Part shown: positions 44,221 through 52,968 of the stretch, one piece after another
Numbering within the stretch: position 1 is the first letter of the stretch
Layout of the letters: each line of letters begins with the position of its first letter
Source: Nitrospinota bacterium
GTDB lineage: Bacteria > Nitrospinota_A > UBA7883 > JACRLM01
DNA: 64,000 nt
Reading direction: 5' to 3'
NCBI GenBank assembly: GCA_016208975.1
Contig: JACQXA010000002.1
Span: forward strand, 146,420-210,419
The notes under the pieces: generated by a model
Seen by the model: only the letters and a program-made list of their open reading frames with translations
What the model was told of the DNA's origin: nothing
Database searches by the model: none
Made by a program: the position numbers and the translations under genes

Positions 44221-46667
44221 AACGGCTGGCCAGGCGGATGGACCGTGGGGCAAGACCCGGAGAGACTGTGGCTGAATTCCGCTTCGGAACCAAGGCCGAA
44301 ACCCTGGAGCGCCTGCAAAGAACGCTTAGCGGCGCGGTTGTGCCGGAATTCTTTTATTTTGACGCCGACGCCTGGAAAACAGGATGGATGGACATAATCC
44401 GGCGAGCGCCATCTGTTTCCGGGGGCGGGAAAATAATAATCCGCAGTAGCGCCGCCGGTGAGGATGGGGCCGCCCGCTCTATGGCTGGCGCATATTTAAG
44501 CGTGGCGGATGTGGATCCGCAAGACGAGACGGCTGTGAAAAAGGCCATCGCCCGGGTTATCGCTTCGTACAAGGGGAACGGCGGCCAGGTGATCGTCCAG
44601 CGCATGGCGCTGGATATAGCGGTAAGCGGCGTAATCATGACCCGGAGCGTTACAGACGGCGCGCCATACTATGTCCTGGATTACGATGATGTTTCGGGAA
44701 AGACCGACGTGGTAACCGGCGGTATCGGCGCGCACAAAACGGTTTACGTTTACAGGGGATCGGCCCACTCGGCCATAAAATCGCCCCGGGTGGCGGCGAT
44801 GGTGGATCTGGCCAGGAAGGTGGAGGCCGTCTGCGGAGAGACGCCTCTGGATATAGAATTCGCGCTGGGCAATGATGGTACCCAATTCCTCCTCCAGGTC
44901 CGCAGGATAACCTCTGAACATCATTGGCGGGCCCATACGGCGCGTGATGTGGCCCAAAGCCTTTCGGGCCTGGAGGAATTCGTGGCCGGACGGTCAGCGC
45001 CCCGGCCCGGCCTTTCGGGCTCGTCCACGGTGTTCGGCGTCATGCCGGACTGGAATCCCGCAGAACTGCTGGGCGACGCTCCGGCGCCTCTGGCCATTTC
45101 CCTGTTCCGCTGGCTGATAAGCGATGAGGTATGGAGAAAGGCCAGGGAGCTTATGGGCTACAAGCGCCTTCCTGAAGAAGAGCTTATGGTTACCCTGTGC
45201 GGCCGTCCCTATATAGACGTGCGTAATAGCCTGAATTCCTTTCTCCCCGCCGGTCTTGACGGAAAATTTGAGAGCGCCCTTGTGGACGCGTGTCTTGCCC
45301 GGCTCTCCGAAAGCCCCGAGCTTCACGACAAGCTGGAGTTCGAGGTGGCCCTGACCGTCCTGGATTTTGATTTCGAAAGGGAAACAGCCGCGTGGTATCC
45401 GGATGTGTTCACAGGCGGCGGTAAAATGCGGTTCCGCGAAAGCCTGCGCGCGCTTACGAACAACGCCCTTGACCTGGGCCATGGGGGCACGTTGCCGGAA
45501 TTCATCAGCCAGGCCATGAAGCTTGAAGCCATGCGGGATGGCGGTGACCGGGCGCTTGAAAAAAACGGAGACTCCACCGAACTGCTTGGCCAGGCGCTAA
45601 AACTGCTGGATGAGTGCCGGATATATGGCACGCTTCCATTTTCATCCATAGCAAGACATGCGTTCATCGGCGAAAAACTTTTAAAATCGGCGGTGGCCAG
45701 GGAGGCGCTTGACGCAGGAAGGGTGGCTGGGTTCAAAAGATCCATCCGCACCGTATTCAGCGAGCTTTCCCGCGATATGGCCAAGATCTCCCGGGGTGGC
45801 GCTTCCCTGGATGGTTTCATGCGCCGCTATGGACATTTGCGGCCAGGGGCGTTCGATATCACCTCCAGCCGTTACGCCGATATGCAGGAGATGTTTATCA
45901 ACGGGGAATTGGCGGCCCCGGCGGAAAACGGGGCTTTTACGCTGACTGCGCGGGAAAGCGGGGCCATTGGAAGCCTTCTGGCCGAAGCCGGGATAAATTC
46001 CGCAAACCCCGCCGGGCTTTTGGAGCACGCCAGGCTTTCAATCCAGTGGCGGGAACGGGCCAAGTTCCTCTTCACAAAGAACCTTTCGGATGCTCTGGAG
46101 CTCTTCGCCGCCTGGGGGGAGCGCCAGGGATTGTCCAGGGAGGACACGTCATTCCTGACCGTCCGGGAGATGGAGGAATTCGCGGCGCGCCCCGGCTCCA
46201 TCGGGGCTTCAACGTTGCGCGAAGTGGTTGACAGCAGAAGGGCCGGGAAGGATCTTTTCAAAACGGTCAAGCTGGGATATTTAATAAGGAACATCAGCGA
46301 CCTGCGCGTCTCTCCCGTGTTACGGAGCCGTCCGAATTTCATAACGGAAAAAAGGGTGTCGGGTCCGGTGGCGCTGATAGAAAAGATACCGGAAGACACA
46401 AGGAACATCGCCGGGAAAATAGCCCTCGTTAAAAACGCCGACCCTGGGTACGACTGGATATTCACCCGTCGCATTAAGGGGCTTGTGACAAAATACGGCG
46501 GGGCCAACTCTCACATGGCCATCCGGTGTGTGGAGATGAACCTTCCCGCGGCCATAGGTTGCGGTGACGAGATTTTCGCAAAACTTGCGGCCAGCGGTTA
46601 CGCGGAGTTGAATTGCGATGAGAAAACCGTGCGCCCTGCGATAGTGGGAGATTATGACGGAGCTTAG
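44217..46667 (+). CDS. PEP-synthase-like glutamine kinase candidate (Cj1418-like)
   Basis: Start ATG 44217 (ATGA overlap, GGAG 8 nt upstream); the frame is open further upstream inside the methyltransferase. 816 residues. N-terminal ATP-grasp of the PEP-synthase/PPDK type (IIIRSSAAGEDGAARS, Arg76), with FLLQVRRI closing the nucleotide domain. A long helical middle follows. The C-terminal swivelling domain has KYGGANSHMAIR with the phospho-carrier His766. No PEP-binding domain is evident. This is the layout of Cj1418, which phosphorylates the amide nitrogen of L-glutamine with ATP, and of other His-swivel kinases. The following genes favour Cj1418. Confidence 0.84.
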   Translation: MKRLARRMDRGARPGETVAEFRFGTKAETLERLQRTLSGAVVPEFFYFDADAWKTGWMDIIRRAPSVSGGGKIIIRSSAAGEDGAARSMAGAYLSVADVDPQDETAVKKAIARVIASYKGNGGQVIVQRMALDIAVSGVIMTRSVTDGAPYYVLDYDDVSGKTDVVTGGIGAHKTVYVYRGSAHSAIKSPRVAAMVDLARKVEAVCGETPLDIEFALGNDGTQFLLQVRRITSEHHWRAHTARDVAQSLSGLEEFVAGRSAPRPGLSGSSTVFGVMPDWNPAELLGDAPAPLAISLFRWLISDEVWRKARELMGYKRLPEEELMVTLCGRPYIDVRNSLNSFLPAGLDGKFESALVDACLARLSESPELHDKLEFEVALTVLDFDFERETAAWYPDVFTGGGKMRFRESLRALTNNALDLGHGGTLPEFISQAMKLEAMRDGGDRALEKNGDSTELLGQALKLLDECRIYGTLPFSSIARHAFIGEKLLKSAVAREALDAGRVAGFKRSIRTVFSELSRDMAKISRGGASLDGFMRRYGHLRPGAFDITSSRYADMQEMFINGELAAPAENGAFTLTARESGAIGSLLAEAGINSANPAGLLEHARLSIQWRERAKFLFTKNLSDALELFAAWGERQGLSREDTSFLTVREMEEFAARPGSIGASTLREVVDSRRAGKDLFKTVKLGYLIRNISDLRVSPVLRSRPNFITEKRVSGPVALIEKIPEDTRNIAGKIALVKNADPGYDWIFTRRIKGLVTKYGGANSHMAIRCVEMNLPAAIGCGDEIFAKLAASGYAELNCDEKTVRPAIVGDYDGA

Positions 46668-47277
46668 GATAGGCGTTACAACACGGGAGACCCGCCACGC
46701 GGCAAGCGGTGATACGAGGGACGCCATAAGCCGCGATTGGGCGGGGTTTATCGGCGCGGCCCTGCCGGAAGCGTTGTGGATGCCCGTGCCGAACGTGGGC
46801 CCCACCGCGCGGGAATACGCCCAAAGATGGGGGCTTAACGGTTTCATATTCACCGGCGGGGAGGATTACACAGGGCGATCGGTCAGAGATGTAACTGAAA
46901 AGGGGCTTCTTGAGCTGGCGCTGGAAAATAAATATCCGGTCTATGGCGTGTGCAGGGGGATGCAATTCTTCCAGATATATTTTGGCGGGAGTCTTGTGGA
47001 GTGTCCTGGCCGGTCGCACGTGTCCGCCCGCCACGCGGTGACTTTCGTCAACACAGGCAAAGAGGAGCGCGCCACGGTGAATTCTTTCCACAGATGGGGG
47101 ATGAGGGCCGATGGGCTCGCTCCGGCGCTGAAACCTTTCGCTATCACGGACGACGGTTTTGTGGAGGGGGTCAATGCGCCGGATAACAGGCTAATGGCCA
47201 CAATGTGGCACCCGGAAAGGGAATCCCCTTTCGCAAGGGGCGATATTGGACGTTTGCAGGCTCTGTTCCTATCGTGA
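46654..47277 (+). CDS. class I glutamine amidotransferase / gamma-glutamyl hydrolase (Cj1417-like)
   Basis: 207 residues, overlapping the kinase by 14 bp. Peptidase C26 features: FIFTGGEDY, GVCRGMQFFQ with nucleophile Cys100, NSFHRWGM, and MWHPERE with His186 and Glu188. All three triad residues are present. In Campylobacter, Cj1417 of this family cleaves CDP-L-glutamine to cytidine diphosphoramidate and glutamate. The position directly after the kinase and before the nucleotidyltransferase matches that pathway. Confidence 0.86.
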   Translation: MTELRIGVTTRETRHAASGDTRDAISRDWAGFIGAALPEALWMPVPNVGPTAREYAQRWGLNGFIFTGGEDYTGRSVRDVTEKGLLELALENKYPVYGVCRGMQFFQIYFGGSLVECPGRSHVSARHAVTFVNTGKEERATVNSFHRWGMRADGLAPALKPFAITDDGFVEGVNAPDNRLMATMWHPERESPFARGDIGRLQALFLS

Positions 47278-48050
47278 ACACAAGGACGCTTAACGCTGTT
47301 ATTCTGGCCGCTGGCAGGGGCTCCCGAATGGGGGAAGTCACCGTGGACACGCCCAAATGCCTGGCCTCCATCGGCGGCAAGCCGATGCTTCAATGGCAAA
47401 TGGCCGCCCTGAGGGAAGCCGGAATCGGGAAGATATCAATTGTGACCGGTTACAAGCGGGAAAAGCTGGAGGCATACGCGGGGGATAGTGTTGGTTTTTA
47501 TCACAATCCCCGCTGGGCGGAAACGAACATGGTCAGCAGTCTTGTAACCGCGAGCTCCGTTTTATCGGGGGATGGGTGCGTGGTCAGTTATTCGGATATC
47601 GTATATCATCCCTCCGTCATAAAAACGCTGATTGCGGCGGAGGGGGATGTATGCGTCACATACGACACCCAATGGCTGGAACTGTGGGGGATAAGGTTCC
47701 CAGATCCGCTGGAGGACGCGGAAACCTTCAGGGAAGAGGGCGGCCGCCTGCGGGAGATCGGCGGTAAACCGGCCAGCCTTGAACAAATAGAGGGGCAATA
47801 CATGGGCCTTCTGAAATTTACGCCAGCCGGATGGCGCGGGGTTTCGGGCGCTTTAGCGGCCCTGCCGGAAGACCGCCGCGGGAAAATGGACATGACATCG
47901 CTTTTAAGCCATCTTCTCAGGCTGGGAATCCCGGTGGAAACCGTGGCGGTGCGGGGCCGGTGGCTGGAGGTGGACAGCGTCGGCGATATCATCGCCTACG
48001 AGAAGAAACTCGCTGGCGCAGACACATTCAGCCATGACTGGCGCTGGTGA
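47274..48050 (+). CDS. NTP-transferase (CTP:phosphoglutamine cytidylyltransferase candidate, Cj1416-like)
   Basis: Start at GTG 47274 (GTGA overlap with the amidotransferase stop); a longer frame from 47205 would read into the previous gene. 258 residues of the LicC/MobA-like fold: AVILAAGRGSRMG, DTPKCLASIGGKPML, YSDIVYHP (metal-binding Asp) and WLEVDSVGDI near the end. In the Campylobacter pathway this family joins phosphoglutamine to CMP, releasing pyrophosphate. A phosphocholine or sugar substrate is the alternative; neighbours favour the former. Confidence 0.84.
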   Translation: MNTRTLNAVILAAGRGSRMGEVTVDTPKCLASIGGKPMLQWQMAALREAGIGKISIVTGYKREKLEAYAGDSVGFYHNPRWAETNMVSSLVTASSVLSGDGCVVSYSDIVYHPSVIKTLIAAEGDVCVTYDTQWLELWGIRFPDPLEDAETFREEGGRLREIGGKPASLEQIEGQYMGLLKFTPAGWRGVSGALAALPEDRRGKMDMTSLLSHLLRLGIPVETVAVRGRWLEVDSVGDIIAYEKKLAGADTFSHDWRW

Positions 48051-48916
48051 CACACGAAATGTTTAACAAGATGATCGGTACGATTGAAAGCGCCATCACC
48101 GGGGCGCGGGAAGCCCTTGACGCGCATGGGGCCGCCACACAGGGTGATCTTGTGGAACACGCGGCGGCGCTTATGAAAATGGCGGCCGAGCTGGTGGATC
48201 TTTCAAACACGGCCAAGTACCGGGCGTATAAAGCGCTTCTTCCAGATGGCGTTGACGGGTATAAACCATACTCCACACCGTACTTGGCCATGATCAAAGA
48301 TGTGGAGAACCAGGTGCGCCTCCAGAATGAGGAGTATGGAAAATACAAATATTTTTTCGGCCAGCCGTATCAGGCCTTCGCAACGCTGGGAATATTCGGC
48401 GCCAGGGACACGGAGACAAGATACCGGGAATATGGTCTCGGCGGCATGGTGTCGCCGCATCATCGCGTGCTGGACATAGGGGCCAGTTGCGGTTTCATGT
48501 CAATTTACACCGCGCTGATGAATGGTTGCCGCGCCGACTGTGTGGAGCACAATCCGTATATGGTAAAAATCGGCGAGATAGTCGCCGGTTACCTCGGCCT
48601 CACCGGGAAAATGCGGTTCTTCGCCACGGACGTGACCGGCTGGGAGCCGGATTGCCGCTACGATGTGGTTTTCAGCTTCGCCTCCCATCACACCGATGAT
48701 GGAGGGCACAGCCCGGTCTTGCGGGACTACATGAAGCGGTTGTGGTCACTGCTTGTCCCGGGTGGCGCGCTGGTTTTCGAGGGGCACTGCGCCGATTATG
48801 GGAACGGGGTGTTTTACAGGGATCTCGAGGAAAACCGTGATTTGTTCAGCTGGAGCGGCTCGCGCCGGTTCCCGCAGTCGAACCGGGAACTGTTCATAAT
48901 GAGGCGCAATGGCTGA
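48047..48916 (+). CDS. class I SAM-dependent methyltransferase with helical N-terminus
   Basis: 289 residues from GTG 48047 (overlaps the previous stop); ATG 48059 is an alternative. The first about 120 residues are helical (AAALMKMAAELVDL). SAM motifs: VLDIGASCGFMSIYTA, CVEHNPYMVKIGE, YDVVFSFASHHTDD, then GGALVFEGHC. It is the second methyltransferase of the phosphoramidate-like block, again similar in placement to the Cj1419/Cj1420 pair. It may methylate the phosphoramidate or the carrier sugar. Confidence 0.82.
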   Translation: MTHEMFNKMIGTIESAITGAREALDAHGAATQGDLVEHAAALMKMAAELVDLSNTAKYRAYKALLPDGVDGYKPYSTPYLAMIKDVENQVRLQNEEYGKYKYFFGQPYQAFATLGIFGARDTETRYREYGLGGMVSPHHRVLDIGASCGFMSIYTALMNGCRADCVEHNPYMVKIGEIVAGYLGLTGKMRFFATDVTGWEPDCRYDVVFSFASHHTDDGGHSPVLRDYMKRLWSLLVPGGALVFEGHCADYGNGVFYRDLEENRDLFSWSGSRRFPQSNRELFIMRRNG

Positions 48917-50072
48917 GCCCGGTTTTTCGCTGGAATGGCCCCTGCGGCCTGAATGGATAAAATCCACGGCCCCCGTCATTCAGCAGACGCGCGCCAGACC
49001 CGCCATGCCGAATGTAAACCGGGTGGCGTTCGCCATGCACAACACCGAGCTGATCAACCACTATGGCCCCATCATGCGCAAGCTTGCGCCTGCGGAATAT
49101 GACATTGTGTACGTTGCGGCCAATGAAGCCGAGCGCCGGGAGATGGAATCATTCGCGCAAGGGCTGGGGTGCAACGCCGTCCCGGCCGCGCTGGCGCTTT
49201 CCGAAGGGCGTGTTTATGACGCGGCGGTGGGCGTGCATTACGGCTCCGCGGGAACGGCGCCGGATGGGGCGCCGGCCCTCTTCCGGCTGGCCGTAACCCA
49301 GATTCGCCTGATGTACAGCATCGGTAAAGACGCATGGCTGTTTTCGGACGATAATTATCATTACAACATCATCCTTTGTTTCGGCCCTTATCACCTGAAC
49401 AACTTGTTGCCGTTCACGAACGCCAAAAAAGTGTCCGTGGGATACCCCAGGTTCGACAATTTCTTCAATAATCCCCCGGACAGGGCGGCGGCGCTGAAAA
49501 GCATGGGACTGGACCCGGCGCGCGAAACAATAGTGTGGCTTCCCACCCACGGAGCCTTGTGTTCCGTAAGGGAATTCGCAAAAGCGATCGGTGAATTGTC
49601 CGGAGAATACAATGTGGCGATAAAACTCCACCCGCTTACCGCCGTTAGCGACCCGGCGTCCATCGCCGCGCTTGAGGAAGCCGGTCTTAACAATTACTTT
49701 TCCGGAAGCTTCGACAACAGCAACTTGTTCTCCATAGCGGATTACGTTATCGCCGATTACGGCGGCTCCTCCTTCGGCGCCATATATACCGGCAAAAATC
49801 TTGTTCTTCTCGATGTGGCCGCGGCGGCTGGCAACGAAAATATCACCGGCGAATCATCCAGCGTCGAGCTTCGGCGATGGTTCCCCCATTACGGAGCCGG
49901 TGAAGCGGATAAAATAAGAACCGCCCTGCAAAATAAAACGCTCTGGAGCGGACAGGCCAAGACCAGCGCGGCGCTTCGGGACAGGTTCTTTGCGCCCCAT
50001 TATGGTTTTTCTTCGGATGTCGCCGCGATGGCCATAAGAAATCACAGGAAGATAACCGGCGCGGAAAAATAG
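48909..50072 (+). CDS. CDP-glycerol glycerophosphotransferase-like GT-B protein
   Basis: 387 residues, overlapping the methyltransferase by 8 bp. GT-B-like second half: VSVGYPRFDNFF, TIVWLPTHG, VAIKLHPLT, and VIADYGGSSFGAIYTGK, which parallels the D-Y/S-S-S...E-A motif of TagF-like glycerophosphotransferases that use CDP-linked donors. In this operon the expected donor would be a CDP-linked phosphoramidate, so this protein is a candidate phosphoramidate transferase. Campylobacter uses other transferases (Cj1421/Cj1422), so this would be a different solution. Confidence 0.75.
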   Translation: MAEPGFSLEWPLRPEWIKSTAPVIQQTRARPAMPNVNRVAFAMHNTELINHYGPIMRKLAPAEYDIVYVAANEAERREMESFAQGLGCNAVPAALALSEGRVYDAAVGVHYGSAGTAPDGAPALFRLAVTQIRLMYSIGKDAWLFSDDNYHYNIILCFGPYHLNNLLPFTNAKKVSVGYPRFDNFFNNPPDRAAALKSMGLDPARETIVWLPTHGALCSVREFAKAIGELSGEYNVAIKLHPLTAVSDPASIAALEEAGLNNYFSGSFDNSNLFSIADYVIADYGGSSFGAIYTGKNLVLLDVAAAAGNENITGESSSVELRRWFPHYGAGEADKIRTALQNKTLWSGQAKTSAALRDRFFAPHYGFSSDVAAMAIRNHRKITGAEK

Positions 50073-50084
50073 ACAGGCGGAAGA

Positions 50085-50600
50085 ATGGTTATATGGATAG
50101 TGGGCCTTTCGGGGTCGGGTAAAACCTCCATCGGGCGTGAGGTATATTCCTTGTGGAAGGAAAAGGCGCCCAACACCGCGCTTGTTGACGGTGACGAGAT
50201 AAGGGAGGTTTTCGGCGCCCGGGGCGAGGCGGATTATTCTGTGGAGGGGCGCGAAAGAAACTCAAACCGCGTGGCGGCCCTTTGCGCCTGGCTCGACAGG
50301 CAGGGGATTAACGTCGTGTGTTGCATCCTGTCCATCTTTGAGGATAGAAGAAAAAAGAACCGCGCCGGTTATTCTTCATATTTCGAGGTGTTTGTTGACA
50401 CCCCCTTTCCGGTCATCCTTCAGCGGGACACCAAGGGCCTTTATGCCCCGGCCATGCGGGGCGAGATAAAAAACGTGGTGGGGGTGGACATACCTTTCAC
50501 TCCCCCCGCCGCGGCGGATCTCCGGATAGACAATAGCGCGGATAAAACCTCTTATCGTGATGACGCCGCGCTTATTCTGGCCAAGGCTGGCGTGATGTAA
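50085..50600 (+). CDS. APS-kinase-like CDP-phosphoramidate kinase candidate (Cj1415-like)
   Basis: 171 residues. Walker A GLSGSGKTS (7-15), VDGDEIRE, ERNSNRVA, CILSIFEDRRKKNR, then FVDTPFPVILQRDTKGLY. Database annotation would usually say adenylylsulfate kinase, but no sulfate adenylyltransferase is nearby. In Campylobacter, Cj1415 (same size) phosphorylates the 3'-hydroxyl of cytidine diphosphoramidate. A sulfotransferase lies at 51856-52839, so a true PAPS-making role cannot be excluded. Ribosome-binding-like GGCGGAAG precedes the ATG. Confidence 0.85.
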   Translation: MVIWIVGLSGSGKTSIGREVYSLWKEKAPNTALVDGDEIREVFGARGEADYSVEGRERNSNRVAALCAWLDRQGINVVCCILSIFEDRRKKNRAGYSSYFEVFVDTPFPVILQRDTKGLYAPAMRGEIKNVVGVDIPFTPPAAADLRIDNSADKTSYRDDAALILAKAGVM

Positions 50601-51146
50601 ATGCCGTACATTTATTCCACGGGCGGCATGCCCGAAACAAAGATGCAGTATTCCTATTCCCCTTTCCTGGGGATCGGCTTTCTCCATGACTGGTTCAAGG
50701 ACAGGGATAACGCCCTGGAATATCTTGGCGGCGTTTCACCGGGGCAGTCCCCATCCGCCGGAGACATTTTCGGGGGCATTAAAAAGGGGCTGGGCTCAAG
50801 CTCCATCAAGGAGGCGGAGGCCGCGCGCGAAAAGCTGGCCACCCTGGTCAAGCGGTTTGAAGTGACCAAGCGGATATATTCGGCCTATAACGGCGAACTG
50901 CGCCCGGTGGACACTCAGGACTTCATGGGGCTGGGTAATTATGCAAGTTTCGCGGAGACTCTCATAGCCGCGCATGAAATTACCGGAAGCCTGGTGTATC
51001 TGAACGCATTGCTAAAATGTGTGGATATCCTGTGCGCGGCCCGGGAGCGGATTGGGGATCAGCTTAAGGGCAGGGTGGCGGCTGTCATCAGGGAAGAAAG
51101 GGCGCGTGTGCTGGCTGTCTGCGCCCGTCATGGGACACCGTTATGA
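50601..51146 (+). CDS. unknown 181-residue protein
   Basis: Begins directly after the stop of the kinase gene with no gap and ends in a 4-bp overlap with the formyltransferase. Predicted mainly helical from residue 68 on (KEAEAAREKLATLVKRF, ALLKCVDILCAARERIG). A Tyr-rich N-terminus (YIYSTGG, YSYSPFLGIGFLHDWF) recalls a small-molecule binding surface. No family recognised. The tight placement implies a function with the phosphoramidate-like or formylation step. Confidence 0.65.
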   Translation: MPYIYSTGGMPETKMQYSYSPFLGIGFLHDWFKDRDNALEYLGGVSPGQSPSAGDIFGGIKKGLGSSSIKEAEAAREKLATLVKRFEVTKRIYSAYNGELRPVDTQDFMGLGNYASFAETLIAAHEITGSLVYLNALLKCVDILCAARERIGDQLKGRVAAVIREERARVLAVCARHGTPL

Positions 51147-51865
51147 ATTTACCGGGAGTGGTTTTTCTGGCCGGCAGGACCGTCAGGGCGCAGGCATACG
51201 CCCAGGCCATGGCCCGCGCGGGGATGAAACCGGAATGGGCCTTTGTATATGGCGCCGAAAGCTCCGTTACAGTTCCACCCTCTTTGCCGCAGGCTGGGCC
51301 GCCGACTGGTCTGCCACTTCCGGATCTTTCCGTGCCGCTGGAGGAAACGGCGGCGAACGCGGGCTGGCGGATTCATGAAACCGTGGCCGGGAACGTCAAT
51401 GACCCCGCCATTCTGGATTTCCTTAAACGCGTAAGGCCAGCCCTTGTCATATATGCGGGTTACGGCGGACAGATAGTGGGTGATGAGGCGTTGTCTGTAG
51501 CCCCGTTCATGCACGTCCATTCGGGGAACCTGCCGGAGGAGCGGGGGAGCACCACTGTCTATTACGGTATTTTAAAGGGAACCGGCGTATGGGCCAGCGC
51601 CATTTTGCTGGAGCGGAAAATAGACACCGGCCCGGTTCTTTTAAAGGCGGAATATCCGCTTCCGCCAGCGGGGCTTGATATAGACCGACTTTACGACCCG
51701 GCCATCCGGGCCGATTTATTGTTGAAAGCGCTGAGGGAATACGCGGCCAGGGGGCATTTGCCGGAAGGGGTTAGACAGGAGCCGGATTGTGGCGAGGATT
51801 ATTATGTGATACATCCCGTGTTAAAACATATTGCGGCGCTTTCCATCAACAAACCTCAGCTATAG
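51143..51865 (+). CDS. formyltransferase-like protein (FMT N-terminal fold)
   Basis: 240 residues. The formyl-THF binding and active-site region is MHVHSGNLPEERGSTTVYYG followed by ERKIDTGPVL. Typical enzymes have NxHxSLLPxxRG with a catalytic Asn-His-Asp; here the Asn position is His (HVHSG) while the His and the Asp of IDTG are kept. Related enzymes N-formylate amino sugars such as Qui4N in O-antigens. With the aminotransferase upstream, N-formylation of an amino sugar is likely, but a phosphoramidate nitrogen is a speculative alternative. Overlaps the convergent sulfotransferase by 10 bp. Confidence 0.78.
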   Translation: MNLPGVVFLAGRTVRAQAYAQAMARAGMKPEWAFVYGAESSVTVPPSLPQAGPPTGLPLPDLSVPLEETAANAGWRIHETVAGNVNDPAILDFLKRVRPALVIYAGYGGQIVGDEALSVAPFMHVHSGNLPEERGSTTVYYGILKGTGVWASAILLERKIDTGPVLLKAEYPLPPAGLDIDRLYDPAIRADLLLKALREYAARGHLPEGVRQEPDCGEDYYVIHPVLKHIAALSINKPQL

Positions 51866-52839
51866 CCCATGGCGGTTATGTATTCGCCCAGTTCTTTTTC
51901 CATGTAGCTTCTCGCCTTGGGCTCCAGGCTGTTTTCCCAATTGTTCACCTGATCAATGGATAAGTTCACTCCGCCGCCGGAAGGGTAGGGATACCCCGAT
52001 TTATCCACGCCGATAGCTTCGGCTATTACGCCGAACCACTCATCCCACGCCTCCCGGCCGGAAGCTATTTCCTCCAGCTTTATTTCCATGTAATAGTTCG
52101 ACTTCAAATCCACCTTTGAGCGCAAATGGAACCACCGCCGGTAAACCGGCTTTAGTATATATTCGCAAACGTCCTCCACCTTGTCCGGAGCCCATGGCAT
52201 ACGCATAAGAGAATAGGCCACGCCTCGCGGATCCCTCTTGATGTGGATGAAAGCGCAGTCCGGAAAAAGTTCATAAAGAAAATCAATGTCCAGTATGTTG
52301 TGCGGCGTCTTTTCGCACCAGGTCTTTTTCCCCGCCTTTTTCGTGGCGGCCATAAACACGTTATCCACGAACCTTGCGGCGTGGGCGGTTAATTCGCCCC
52401 TGTCCGGGAAATACGCGGGGAGTGTCCATAAAATGGAGGACTTCTGCGATGGATGATAAAAATTAACGCCCAATGGCGGAATACTTCTGACAAACTGCGC
52501 ACCGCGAAACTTGGAGACAAATTCATCCAGTTCCCGCAGATAAACGGGCAGGTCCACATATTGTTCCACGCAATGCGCCCCCCACCGCTCCGAAAAGCTG
52601 TCCGTAAGCTGGCGGCGCAGGAAGTGGTCGAACTCCCGCGCTACGTCCCTTGCCCTTGTGAAGGAGTATGAAACCGTAAGCGCGTCCACCAGATCTTTCA
52701 GTCCATGGGAGTCTATGATGAACCGCGTTTCAGTTGGAATGGCGTAAACCTCAGGGTGCGTTCCGATAAGGTAATTCATTATGGATGTGCCGGAACGGCC
52801 CGTGCCGCCCACGAAAATGCGCTTGGGAGTTACATACAT
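51856..52839 (-). CDS. sulfotransferase (PAPS-dependent type)
   Basis: Start chosen at ATG 52839, preceded by AAAGGAAATGTA (ribosome-binding site); the frame continues to 52926 with no such signal. 327 residues. VGGTGRSGTSIMNYLIG is the 5'-phosphosulfate-binding loop, IKRDPRGVAYSLM the 3'-phosphate-binding segment. It likely sulfates a glycan at the membrane-proximal assembly site. Base composition is a little less GC-rich than the neighbours. No complete PAPS pathway is seen in the window. Confidence 0.85.
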   Translation of the reverse strand: MYVTPKRIFVGGTGRSGTSIMNYLIGTHPEVYAIPTETRFIIDSHGLKDLVDALTVSYSFTRARDVAREFDHFLRRQLTDSFSERWGAHCVEQYVDLPVYLRELDEFVSKFRGAQFVRSIPPLGVNFYHPSQKSSILWTLPAYFPDRGELTAHAARFVDNVFMAATKKAGKKTWCEKTPHNILDIDFLYELFPDCAFIHIKRDPRGVAYSLMRMPWAPDKVEDVCEYILKPVYRRWFHLRSKVDLKSNYYMEIKLEEIASGREAWDEWFGVIAEAIGVDKSGYPYPSGGGVNLSIDQVNNWENSLEPKARSYMEKELGEYITAMGYS

Positions 52840-52968
52840 TACATTTCCTTTTGCACCAAGTGCATTCAGGTTTATCGAAAGCTCATGGCTATACACACTG
52901 GCCAGATAAATACTTGATGAAATCAATACAACTAAGCGAACAAAGCATGTTGCGCCGTTGGATCAATT

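Noticed and set aside
44217-46667. True phosphoenolpyruvate synthase or pyruvate phosphate dikinase
   Set aside because: No recognisable C-terminal PEP/pyruvate-binding barrel; protein ends right after the His-carrying domain.
50085-50600. Plain CysC (adenylylsulfate kinase) for PAPS synthesis
   Set aside because: Possible, since a sulfotransferase is nearby, but no sulfate adenylyltransferase is present and the three other phosphoramidate-pathway genes are in the same run; kept only as an alternative.
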